Source: Cochliopodium minus (Eukaryota > Discosea > Himatismenida > Cochliopodiidae). From it: a stretch of DNA of 31,386 nucleotides. Both the position numbers and the translations under genes were made by a program. This document shows, in pieces, positions 10,074-20,236 of this stretch. The stretch lies in contig JAMYWO010000002.1 in NCBI GenBank assembly GCA_024220525.1, forward strand, positions 139,015 to 170,400, given 5' to 3'. A model generated the notes under the pieces. That model was given only the letters and a program-made list of their open reading frames with translations, was not told where the DNA came from and searched no databases. Each line of letters opens with the position of its first letter. Position 1 is the first letter of the stretch.

Positions 10074-11457
10074 ATGAGATTGAAATTTTTTCTCCTTCCT
10101 TTCTTTTTTATCACAGTTATTGTTTCACTTTGGATCATGAATCATTTACAGATTGTGGGTCTTGATTTATTGGATTCCAAAGTGGAAATCAAAGAATTTA
10201 TTTTTGAAATAAAAGAAAATATGGCTACAGATATCTACAGAAACATCAATAATATAACCATTGCATTGATCAGTGATATTCACTTTGATTACAACGGAAA
10301 ATATTATAATAACCTCACCATCACAAAGCAATTCTTGGAGAACATCATTTCCAAGATTAATCAGCTCGATCCAATGTTTGTTGTGATCGCTGGAGATTTC
10401 ATCAATTACAGAATTGATTCAGTCCAACATTTGAGAGAGTATTTATCCAAATTAAAGTGTCAAAAAGTAATAAAAATATTAATAAATAAAATAAATTATC
10501 TTAAATTAATTTCAAAATTTAATGTTACACTTTTAGATTATTTCTGTTCTTGGTAATCATGATTATTATTCAGGTAATGAAAAAGTAGTAGCAGACATGA
10601 TCAAATCATTACCCAACTCTGTATTTCTCAACAATGATGTTTATTATCCATTTGGAGAAGGGAATGGCGCACTAGGTAAGAAATATGACAAAAAAATTTA
10701 AAATTTTACTTATTTTACTACTTACTTAAATAAAAGGATTTATTGGAGTTGACGATTTTTTAAAAGGAGATTTTAATTTAGAAAAAGCATATAAAAATGC
10801 AAATAAAAACAGTCCACATATCGTTTTAACGCATAATCCGGATCCTTTCCCTCTCTTTCAAAAATTCAAAGCTGGTAGATAGAAATTTTATTAAATTTTT
10901 TTAATCAATCAAAAAAAAAAGATTTAATTTTGACGGGACATTCTCATGGTTTATTTTTATATTAATTAATTATTTTATTTTTTAAAAATTAATTTCTTTA
11001 TTAAAGGAGGTCAGATTAGAATCCCTTTTATTGGATCACCTCTTAAATGGGTTTCCAAACTAAAAGATATCATACCTGGAAAAATATTTTGGAACATTCC
11101 TTGGATTAATTTCACCAATGGTAATTTCTTTCTTTTTTTTTTTTTAAAAATAAAAATTACATTTTTGATTGTATATCAATTTTTATTTTAAGCTTTGACT
11201 AATTGGGATTATCTTGATGGTTTTCATACCCAACATAATGATTTTGGCACCAATAATACGTAAAAAATATTTTTTTAAAAAACTTTTTTTTAAAATGTTT
11301 ACTTCTTCAAAAGAATGTACGTAACTAAAGGTGAATATTCTTTGAATAATAAAATTAATTAATCTAAAATTTAAAAAAAGGTTTGGCTAGTCACAGAAGA
11401 ATCAGATTGAATTCACCTCCTGAAATAACATTTTTTCAAATAGTAATGAAGGAATGA
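10074..11457 (+). CDS. Membrane-anchored calcineurin-like metallophosphoesterase (YkuE-like)
   Basis: Eight exons: 10074-10466, 10537-10675, 10737-10874, 10922-10948, 11007-11120, 11193-11259, 11314-11330, 11381-11457; total 972 nt, 323 aa, all phases agree. Residues 5-23 are a hydrophobic anchor. The dimetal site motifs appear in order: D-x-H at 68-70 (ISDIHF), G-D at 107-108 (IAGDF), G-N-H-D at 137-140, a His in VLTHNPD, and GHSHGGQIRIP at 229-239. The C-terminus YVTKGLASHRRIRLNSPPEI matches the end typical of YkuE/YaeI-type enzymes. The domain probably faces the lumen or cell exterior. The substrate cannot be told from sequence; family members include phospholipid-type phosphoesterases. 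Introns are 50-72 bp, and two exons are tiny (27 and 17 nt). Confidence 0.85.
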
Positions 11458-11633
11458 ACTTCTATGTTTTCGAAAATTTCTTGATTAAATTTTGTATAAA
11501 TTAAATTATTAATCATTCTTCAATAATATTCCAAATGCCTCTTTCATTTCCTACTCTTTACTTGCTCATTTTATTGTCAAAATAATAAAAATTAAAAAAA
11601 AAAATTGATAATCAATCAATTTCAACAACATAA

Positions 11634-12125
11634 ATGGATCTAATCAAATTACAAAAACAATTGGAAAAGGAGAGTTCAGATCTAATCGAATTGCAGCAAA
11701 GTATCATCGAATTGGAAGAAAAATTGAAAGTGGCGAATGAGAAATTGTATTACAAGAAGAAGAATATTCAACAAATCATCAATTTGATGGAAGAACAAAA
11801 TAAAAATCACAAAGAGATTAATCATACTACACCTGAATCTCAACCCAAAAATCCAATGCCGCCAATGCAAAGGAAGTCCACTTTTCCTCTCTCTAATCTT
11901 TCTCCTGAGGATCATCTCAAAATCGAGAAATCATTGAAATTCAAAAGCCCTATCACCTCCCTCAAAACTCCTCCCAAAAAAAATAGCAAAAGGAAAGATG
12001 ACAAGCCCCCAAAATATTCAAAGGTATTAACTTATTCCAACAGAAATATTTATTTCTCAAATAAATTCGATGAGGAAGAAAAAAGATCAGTTTATAAAAA
12101 CAATTCCTCACTTATATATTCTTGA
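11634..12125 (+). CDS. Coiled-coil protein of unknown function
   Basis: Single open frame of 163 aa. Residues 1-65 form a clear coiled coil with Leu/Ile heptads (LIKLQKQLEKESSDLIELQ and onward); residues 75-130 are Pro/Ser/Lys-rich and probably disordered. It lies 176 bp upstream of the RhoGAP gene on the same strand. An alternative splice model (donor GTATTA at 12024, acceptor AGAG at 12295-12298) would join its first 130 codons in frame to the RhoGAP gene; I keep them apart because the skipped stretch still looks coding and is less AT-rich than introns here. Confidence 0.55.
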   Translation: MDLIKLQKQLEKESSDLIELQQSIIELEEKLKVANEKLYYKKKNIQQIINLMEEQNKNHKEINHTTPESQPKNPMPPMQRKSTFPLSNLSPEDHLKIEKSLKFKSPITSLKTPPKKNSKRKDDKPPKYSKVLTYSNRNIYFSNKFDEEEKRSVYKNNSSLIYS

Positions 12126-12301
12126 CGGAAAAATAAATATTTCAAAAATTATTTCTTCCCTATTAGATTGAATTTTAAAATCAATTTCAATTAAATTCAT
12201 CTATAATAATGACTTCGATAGATGGTTAATATTCAATTGAATTTTCAACCTTTTTTCAAACAAATTTTTATAAACTCCATTAGACCAAATCAACAGAGGA
12301 A

Positions 12302-13405
12302 ATGCATACCACAAGCAACAGAAACAAAAAACAAATGATCGTGCTGACAATAAGACAGGAAAATGTGGATCAATCACCCAATACGACAACCATAGTGGAA
12401 ATACCAAAAAAGGAGAGAACGATGGGTTCCTTTTTCAAATTTAAAGGCAAAAAGCCGAACAACAAAGAAAAAGAAAGGCTTTTCATCGAACCCTTCACCA
12501 TGGAGAAGCTGGTCGAGTTGCAGAAGGAGGAGTTTCCTGATTTGCCCATTCCCATCGTTTTGCACTATCTTGTCAAAAAAATGATAGAGAGTGGAGGAAA
12601 AACTGCGGAAGGTCTTATTTTATTTGTTGAATATTTTAAAAATAAAACATTTTTTTATTTAAATTATTAACAATATTTATTTACTCTGTTTTTTATTTTT
12701 ATTTATTTTTATTTATTTTGGTTTTTATATTTTTACATTTTTATGTTTTTAAAATTTTTTTAAAATATTCAGGTATTTTTAGAATTTCTATTCCCAGTGA
12801 CCTGAGAAATGAATTACTCGATGAGATAAAGAGAAATGGAAAGTTAGACATCACAGCAGACGATCCTCACGTGTACGCCGTCACTTTCAAGTCTGTTTTA
12901 AGGGAGTTTCCTCCTTTCTTTCCCGACTACAATATTTGTATTAATTCCAATGTAGAAGGTCTTATTTTATTTTTATTTTATTTTTTAATTTTTTTCAACC
13001 TTTTTTTTTAACTTATTTTATTTTTTACAAGTTGATCTTCCCAAGATATGGGAATCACTCAGCGAAATCAAAAAATCTTTCCTCATTTATTTTGGTGTCT
13101 TTCTCTCCGTGATGCTCGAGCCCAACGTGGTTAGCGAAACGAAAATGGACTTCAACAATTTCCTCACAGTGTTCTCCCCTTGCTTCTTGGACAACCCTTC
13201 TCAATCTGTGGAAGAGTGTTTTAATAATAAGTCAAAAGAACAACAATTTCTCAGATCTTTGATGAACTATGTTATGGATAAAAAAACTCGAAAGTTGGAT
13301 CAGACCAACAAAGAATCTAATCGTATTTCTGTTCGCTTTAATCATGCTATAAAGGGTAATCAAAGCTCTCGTCCCGTTCCCAAGATTCCTCAAAGAAAGA
13401 ACTAA
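12302..13405 (+). CDS. RhoGAP-domain protein
   Basis: Three exons: 12302-12611, 12773-12958, 13032-13405 (870 nt, 289 aa). Residues about 60-230 are a RhoGAP domain: P-I-P-I-V-L-H-Y-L-V-K-K, the arginine-finger motif EGIFRIS with Arg107, then a Lys-containing FKSVLREFPPFF motif corresponding to the LK-x-x-L-R-x-L-P motif of the family. The catalytic Arg is present, so the protein should speed GTP hydrolysis by a Rho/Rac-type GTPase. The N-terminus has a Lys-rich stretch (FKFKGKKPNNKEKE) that may bind membrane. The C-terminal 50 residues are basic and polar. If the upstream coiled-coil ORF is spliced on, the protein would be about 420 aa. Confidence 0.8.
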
Positions 13406-13621
13406 TTTGCTAATTCAAACAAACCCATTTTTTCTTCTACTTTTCATTTTTGAAAGTTGTATTATCATTTACTTTTGAGTTATTGGCTCATATTAAAAAT
13501 TTTTTCAGAATAAAAAAAATTCTGTCGATTATTTTGGCGGTTCTTTTTCTCAAAAAAAAAAGAAAAGAAAAGAAATAGAAATAGAAATCAATTTCCTTCT
13601 TCCTATTTCCCATAATTTATA

Positions 13622-16600
13622 ATGAATTTCAAATTTTCTTTCCAAAGCCCTATCCAAAAATCAAAAAATGCAGCATTGCAGGATTTAAATAGAAAGAAAT
13701 TATCGCAAGAAAGAAATTCACAAGAAAAAAGATCCCAAGAAATCAAATCGCAAGATAGCAATAATGAATCAATGAGTGATTATTCTTCTTTATTTGAGGA
13801 AAATAGCTCTCAACATGATCCTCTATCGCAAAATGAAAGGAAATCTCAGGATATGATAGACAAAAAGAATAAAGGGATCCAAATCAAGAGAAATATCGAT
13901 ATGGTGAAGTATATCGAAGAGGAAGATAAAGATTTTTTTGTTGGAAAGAAAGTAGGTGAAAAAGGGAGATTGGATGAAATAGAAGATTTTCCCAACAATA
14001 ATTCCTTTCACAACAAAACAAAGAAAATCCCCATCGTAAAGCAAAATTTATTATTTAATAAGGAGGAGATAATCAAAAGGAGAGAGGATGTTTTGAACAG
14101 TAAGACCATCAATCCCCAAAAGAAAGAACCCAAAAAGAGGAATATCTTTGAAATATTCGAGATGGAAATGGATTATGGGGAGGATGATAAGAAGAACAGA
14201 AATTATGAGGATAAAGAGGATATAGAATCATCATACCCTATCAAAAAAGAAAAGAAAAAATTTAATATATTAAGCAGTATAATAACAAGCAAAAAAGATT
14301 CGAAGAAAGAAATAAAGAAAAAAGAAGAGGGAAATGATGTTGAAGAGGAAGGGGATTATGTGGATGGAGATGTTGAGGATGAAGAAAATCAAGAGTGGGA
14401 ATATGTCTATTATAACGAAGATGAAGCAGAGGTGGATGAAGATAATCTCGATGGAGAACAAGTGGATCTTGATATACAAGAAAGAAGAGAGGATGAGATA
14501 CAGGAAGATAATAATGATAAATCGATAAATGAACGAGAAATTGAGGATATAATTAATGTTGTCAATAATGATGAAGATGAAGCAGGGGTGGATGAAATGG
14601 AAGAAATATCAATTTCATCATCTGAAGAACGAAAAATAAAGAGGGAAAAAAAAATATTAGAAGAAAATGAATTTATAAAAAAAAAAAAAAACTTACAATT
14701 TTATTCTGCCTCAACCACTGATAAGAAGAAGAAAGAAAAAGAAATTGATATGTTAAATATTACGAATACTGATATTAATAAGGAAATAATAAAACTAAGG
14801 AAGGAAGATGTGCCAAAAAAGATTGTGAAAGATGTCAAAGCTTCACCAAAAGAATCTATTGAAATCAAAGAAAAAGAGGATGATGATAAAGAAAATAATC
14901 AGGCAAATGTGATTATCAAAGACAATAATGAAACTCAGTTTCAATTTATCATCGATGATAAACCCATAGGATTCAAAAAAAAGGCAAAAGATCTGGAAGA
15001 TGTTTGGACAAAAGATGTTGTGGAAAAATGGTATTTCATTTGATTATTAATTCATCGTTCCCTTTTTCAATTTAAAATATTTTTTTTTTTCATATATCCC
15101 TTTTCCTGGAATATTATAATCCCTAATACTCTTTTATATTGCTTATACATTTTCTTATTTAAGGTCCAAGGCAAAAGTAGATGCTTTTGCAGTTAGAAAG
15201 ACATCACCAAATTCTTATCATTACAGATCTAATTTTCCTGGGGTATCCATAAGAAAAGGAACATTTAACAAGAATGAAATCAAGATATTCATAGAAAGAT
15301 GCAGGTAAATTTAAAAGGTTTTTTATCATTCAAAAAAATACCAAAATCAAAATGATAAATGCTTCTCTGAAATGTTATAAATTTTGCTTTATTTTAAAAA
15401 AAAGGGAATTTAATTTACATGGAATGTTGGGAAGGAATTGGGGCATTTTCTCATTGATGATGCCTCATCGTGTGGGATATCATTGCCAACAATTTTATGA
15501 TAAAATAAAAAAGGGACAGAACAAGGAGATAAAGTTGGAGGAGCTCACTGCAGTTCCCACCAATCCCACATCGAAAGAGAGCTGCATGCATTATCCTCAG
15601 AACATCTGGTCTTTGGAATCAGTGAGGGGGATAGAAGAGAAGGTCTCTGAATGGATCAAAAATAGAGCTCCCGAAAGCATGACAACAAGAAATTTAAAAG
15701 GAAAAAAGAAAAGCAAAGATAAAGACACCAAAAGTGAGAAAAAAAAGAAAGTTAATTCTGGCAGTAAGGATAAATCAAAAGGAGAGGATGGAAAGGACCA
15801 TCTCAAAGGGAAAGACAAAAAAGAAGAGAAAAAAGGACAGGGGATGAAGAAATCTGATCCATTGGATATCCCCACCAAGGGGATCTTTCCCTACAGCGAG
15901 CCGTCCTATCAGTTCAAGAAAAAAACGATCATCGTGCAGAATGATAGGAAAAATGAGAATTCTGAAAGGGATAGAAACAAAAGCGATGGCGAAGAGAAAA
16001 TGCAGATGAATAGCATCAATTCCTTCGATGATGACGAAGAAGATGAAGAAGAGGAGGACATTTTCGATATCTTCGACGATAACAAAAGCAAAAGCGATGA
16101 GAACAGCAGAAGCAAGCATTTGGACGGAGAAGGTGGTGCTAAGAATGATGAGGATGATTTCTTGGCTCTCCGCTCCTATACTCAGAGCAACAGGGGTCCT
16201 TTTTCCCTTGACAAAGTTCCCAGTGATCCCAATCTTCTCAAAAACAAAAGGAATCATTTCATTCATTCTCTCAAGAAGAGCTTTTCCATCCAGATCCCTT
16301 CCAAACTCAACCGAAGCAATTCTGAAAAGTAGATCGATTTATATTTATTTTAATTATTTTACTTTAATTATTTTATTTTAATTATTTTATTTTAATTATT
16401 TTATTCATTCTTTATTTATTCTTTTATTTATCATTTTTATTTTTTATTTATATTAACTTGGTTATTTTTCACATATTTTGATGTAAAAAAATCTATCATT
16501 TTTGATTAATTTATAATTTCTTTGAAATAAAATTTACAAATAATATCATTTACTTTATTTACTTTCATTATTTTATTTATTTTTTCATTTAAATTTTTTT

Positions 16601-19257
16601 TTAATTTTCTTTTTTTTAAAGCCTTAGCGACGACAGCAAAAGCCCCACAGACAGGAGCCCCAACTCTCTCACCAACAAACCTTCTTCTATCCCCAACCGA
16701 AGCCCCTCCTCTTTCTCTCCCTTCGATAAACTCTCCTTCGATTTTTCTCCCAAAGGAAGAAGCCCCAACAGCAGAAGCCCTTTCGACAAACTTCCTTTTA
16801 ATGACAAAAGGTCACTTTTTTTTTTTCTATTGTTTATTTTCATGTTTTTACATATTTTTTAATTTTTTATTTTATATTTTTATTTTTACATTTTTATTTT
16901 TTATTTATTATTTCATTTTTGTTATTTTAGTTTTGTCATTTTTTATTTTTATTTTCAATTATTTTATAATCTTCAATTTGAATTATAATTTTATTTCATT
17001 TTTTGTTATTTTAGTTTTATTTTTATTTTTTATTTTTTATTTTTTATTTTTTAGTTTTATTTTTATTTTTTTATTTTTTATTTTTATTTATTGTTATTTT
17101 CAATTTTATAGCCCAAATGACAAAAGTCCCAACAGCAGGAGTCCTTTTGACAAGCTTCCCTTCGATATATCTCCCAAGAACCGAAGTCCCAATAATCTTA
17201 GTCCCAACAACAGAAGCCCTCCTTCAAAAAGCCCTGATGTTCGTGACAGCCAATTCATGAGCGAGAGTTTTGACGAAGAAAATTTGTAAGATATTTTCTT
17301 TTTTTAAAAAAAAAATTAAAATTTTTAAAATAAAAAAATTAAAATTTATCATGAATTATTTGAAATAAAAAATTAATGATAAAAAAAATAAATTAAAAAA
17401 ATTGATTTAAAAAAAAAATAAAAATTAATATGAAAATTAAAAAATTAAAAGAATTAATAAAATAAATAAAAAAAAAATTAAAGTAAAAAAATAAAAGATA
17501 AAATCAAAAATATAAAAAATAAAGAAATAAAAAAATAAAAAAATAATAATAAAATCAAAAAAATAAAAGTAAAAAAGTTTCCATTAATTATTTAATACAA
17601 AAATTGGCAAATAAAAATAAACAAAAAATGAATAAAATAAATAATATTTCCCATAAAGAAACACACAGAAAAAAACTTCGAGAAAAAGAAAGAAAAAGTT
17701 TGATGCATTGTTGGATGAGAAGAAGGTGCTGAGCACCCCCTCTGTGTTTGATGATAAATCCTACGCAAAGTCTTCCATTCGAAAAAAGAAGAAAGAAAAG
17801 TCCGCCGTTGTTTACAAAAAGAAAAAAATATATCCTCCCATCACCTCTTTCTTTGATCCTCTTTCTACTCGTCCTAAAGCAATTGAGGTAATAAAAATAA
17901 AAAATAAAAAAATAAAATGAAAATAAAAATAAGATAAAATAAAAAAATAAAAATAGAAAATAAAAAATAAAATAAAAAAATTTCAAAATCATGAAAAAAA
18001 TTAAAAATAAAAAAATTAATAAAAATAAAAAAACAAAAATAAAAAACAAAAAAATAAAATTTGATTACATTCAATTAAAAATAAAAAAATATGCACTAAT
18101 TTTAAAAATAAAAACTTTACATTTTTTTTTTGTTTAGGTAATTATACATGACTATCCTGTCACGCAAGTGGACAAGAACCTTGACTACATCCTCATCGAG
18201 CCCTACACTTCTCTCCCCAAACCCCTCCCTCCCATGTTCTCCAAAATTCCCATCAAAAACAAACCCATCAACGAGGTATTCACTTTATTAAAATTTTAAT
18301 TATTCATTTTAATTATTCATTTTTATTTTCATTTTTATTTTTATTTTATTTTTATTTTTATTTTTATTTTTATTTTTATTTTTATTTTTTGCAAAGATGT
18401 TGTTAGAATGTGTCCCCAATGATATTCGCCCCCTCAAAGCGTTAATGATCCATTCTCACTTCCAAACTGTGGACCATCCTCATTCCATTCAAAGTTTACA
18501 TTTTTTTATTTTTTATTTTTATTTTTTTATATTTTTTATATTTTTTATTTTTAATTTTATATTTTTTAATGATTTTACCTTTTTTTTTTAGAATGGAAAG
18601 AAATGTTTATGAGCATCAAAGAAGAGACGATAAGAAGTGTTGTTGGAAAGGGAATGGTGTTCATCTGGGCAGAAAAAGATCTCATCTCGTGGGTGATCAA
18701 CCACCTCGAAACACAATGGTAATTTTTTTATCATTTTTATTTTTTATTTTTTATTTTTTATTTTTTATTTTTTATTTTTTATTTTTTATTTTTTATTTTT
18801 TATTTTTTATTTTTAAAAAAGGGGCTGTGATTATGTGGAAAATCTTTGTTGGTTAAAGAAAAAAGTGAATAACAAACTGGGTGATGAGATCAGCTGCTTC
18901 AACGTCCCTTCTAATACTATCCTCCTCAACACAAAAGTCACCCTTCTCTTTTTCAGAAAAAGAATTGACAAAAACGACAAATTGGAGTTGAGACATCAAA
19001 GAAAGTAAAAAAAATAAAAATAAATTTATAAATTAATTTAATTTTTTTAATTATGATTTTTTTAATTTTTTTTTTTTTCAAATTTTAGTCCCGATGTTAT
19101 TGTGGATATAGAGCAGTTCAAAGGATACATTCCCCATCAGTCACTCTTCACCATAGAAACTCTCCTCCCTTGTGAGAAGGATCAACACAGGTTTCTTTAC
19201 TTGTTGGCCAGCCCTCAGCTTGAACCTCGTGAGGGTTGGATTTATTTGTTTGAATGA
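13622..19257 (+). CDS. Myb/SANT-like + RSP-repeat + MT-A70-like methyltransferase-fold protein
   Basis: Eleven exons: 13622-15030, 15164-15304, 15405-16328, 16622-16810, 17112-17285, 17659-17887, 18138-18275, 18397-18493, 18592-18718, 18822-19004, 19089-19257; total 3780 nt, 1259 aa. Phases agree throughout; only the exon 6 start is ambiguous (17659, 17683 or 17689). Residues 1-470 are charged and disordered. Residues about 488-551 form a Myb/SANT-like DNA-binding domain (GRNWGIFSLMMPHRVGYHCQ). Residues 825-945 carry Arg-Ser-Pro repeats (SPNSRSPFDKLPF twice). Residues about 1036-1259 match MT-A70 enzymes: LDYILIEPYT, GMVFIWAEKD, WGCDYVENLCWLKK, then GWIYLFE at the end. The catalytic DPPW is EPYT (1043-1046), close to METTL14's EPPL, so this copy is probably a non-catalytic partner that may guide adenine methylation of DNA or RNA. 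The catalytic partner is not in this window. Confidence 0.75.
18319..18390. repeat. TTTTTA simple repeat in an intron of the MT-A70 gene
   Basis: Intron 18276-18396 is mostly TTTTTA units, ending in GCAAAG at the acceptor. Confidence 0.7.
18719..18815. repeat. TTTTTTA simple repeat in an intron of the MT-A70 gene
   Basis: Intron 18719-18821 holds about a dozen 7-bp TATTTTT units in a row, then an A-run acceptor. Confidence 0.7.
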
Positions 19258-19415
19258 AAAAAAAGTTTATTCTTTTTTATTTATTTCTTGTAAAATTAAA
19301 ATAACTTGTTATAAAAAGATTATAATATATTTTTGAAATAATTCTCTTTATTTACACATTCAAAATTTGGAAAAGTTTTTATAAACAAAAAAAAAGGAAT
19401 GTAGCATCGAATTAT

Positions 19416-19990
19416 TTAAACTTTTCTCTTAAAAGATGTTATCCAATCCATTCCATCTTCGATACCCCTCGCATTCAGGGCACATGTTCCTTGGATTTTC
19501 CATTGTTGAGGAATATTCTCAAGATCGAGAGCTTTCGATATTTGATTGATTGAATATGAATTCACTAGGTCTTGCTTATTTGCAAGTATTAATACTTTTG
19601 CATTTTTCAATTCAGGAGCAGATAAAATATTTTTCAATTCAAGCTTTGCATCACCCAAAGATGTATTAGAATGAGAATCAACTACAAATATTATTGCATG
19701 AAATATTTTTTTGTACATCCTTTTGGATATCTCACTTGAAACTGTTTTTGAAAAGATTTTTAATTTAAAAGATTAAAAAATATTATTTATCTGCTACTAT
19801 CCCAAACTGCATATTGAATATTTTTGAAATTTATTGTTTCAACTTTGAATCCTATTCTTGGAATCTGATTTATTTCTTTGGGTATTTCCCCATATTTTAA
19901 TTGATTTATTATTGTTGTTTTTCCACTATTCTTTAATCCGAGCAAAGCTATTCTTTCAGTATTCTGTTTCTTTTTAAAAAAATTTCCCAT
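19416..19990 (-). CDS. Divergent ARF-like protein with altered switch regions
   Basis: Two exons on the minus strand: 19990-19798 and 19741-19416 (519 nt, 172 aa; 56-bp intron; junction codon A|TT). MGNFFKKK gives Gly2 for myristoylation plus a basic patch, as in ARF proteins. The nucleotide site is partly kept: GLKNSGKT (18-25), NKQD (119-122) and TCAL near the end. The switches are not: switch I is PRIGF (Arg45 where ARFs have Thr in PTIGF), and the switch II motif DVGGQ is DISSE (64-68), with four residues fewer before FVVDS. GDP/GTP binding may persist, but normal Mg coordination and hydrolysis look unlikely. Tail-to-tail with the MT-A70 gene, 158 bp apart. ARF membership is firm; the subfamily is not assigned. 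Confidence 0.8.
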
Positions 19991-20236
19991 TGATAAAATG
20001 ATAAATCCTATATTTAATTTTTTTTTATTTTTTTTTATAAAGAATGTCCAATCAAATACGTTTTATTATTGTTTTAAAATGAGAGCAATACACTAATATG
20101 ATGCAACCAAAATTCTTATTGGAAGAATAATAAAAAATATTCAAATTCATTTTATAATTAAATCTAAATTTTGACAAAATTATTTGAAAACTCAAATAAT
20201 ATTTTTTATTTTTATTTTTGAAGATCTTTGATGGTT

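Noticed and set aside
15597-16266. Long open frames on the minus strand inside exon 3 of the MT-A70 gene
   Set aside because: They are shadows of the Lys/Asp/Ser-rich plus-strand frame and give hydrophobic low-complexity strings.
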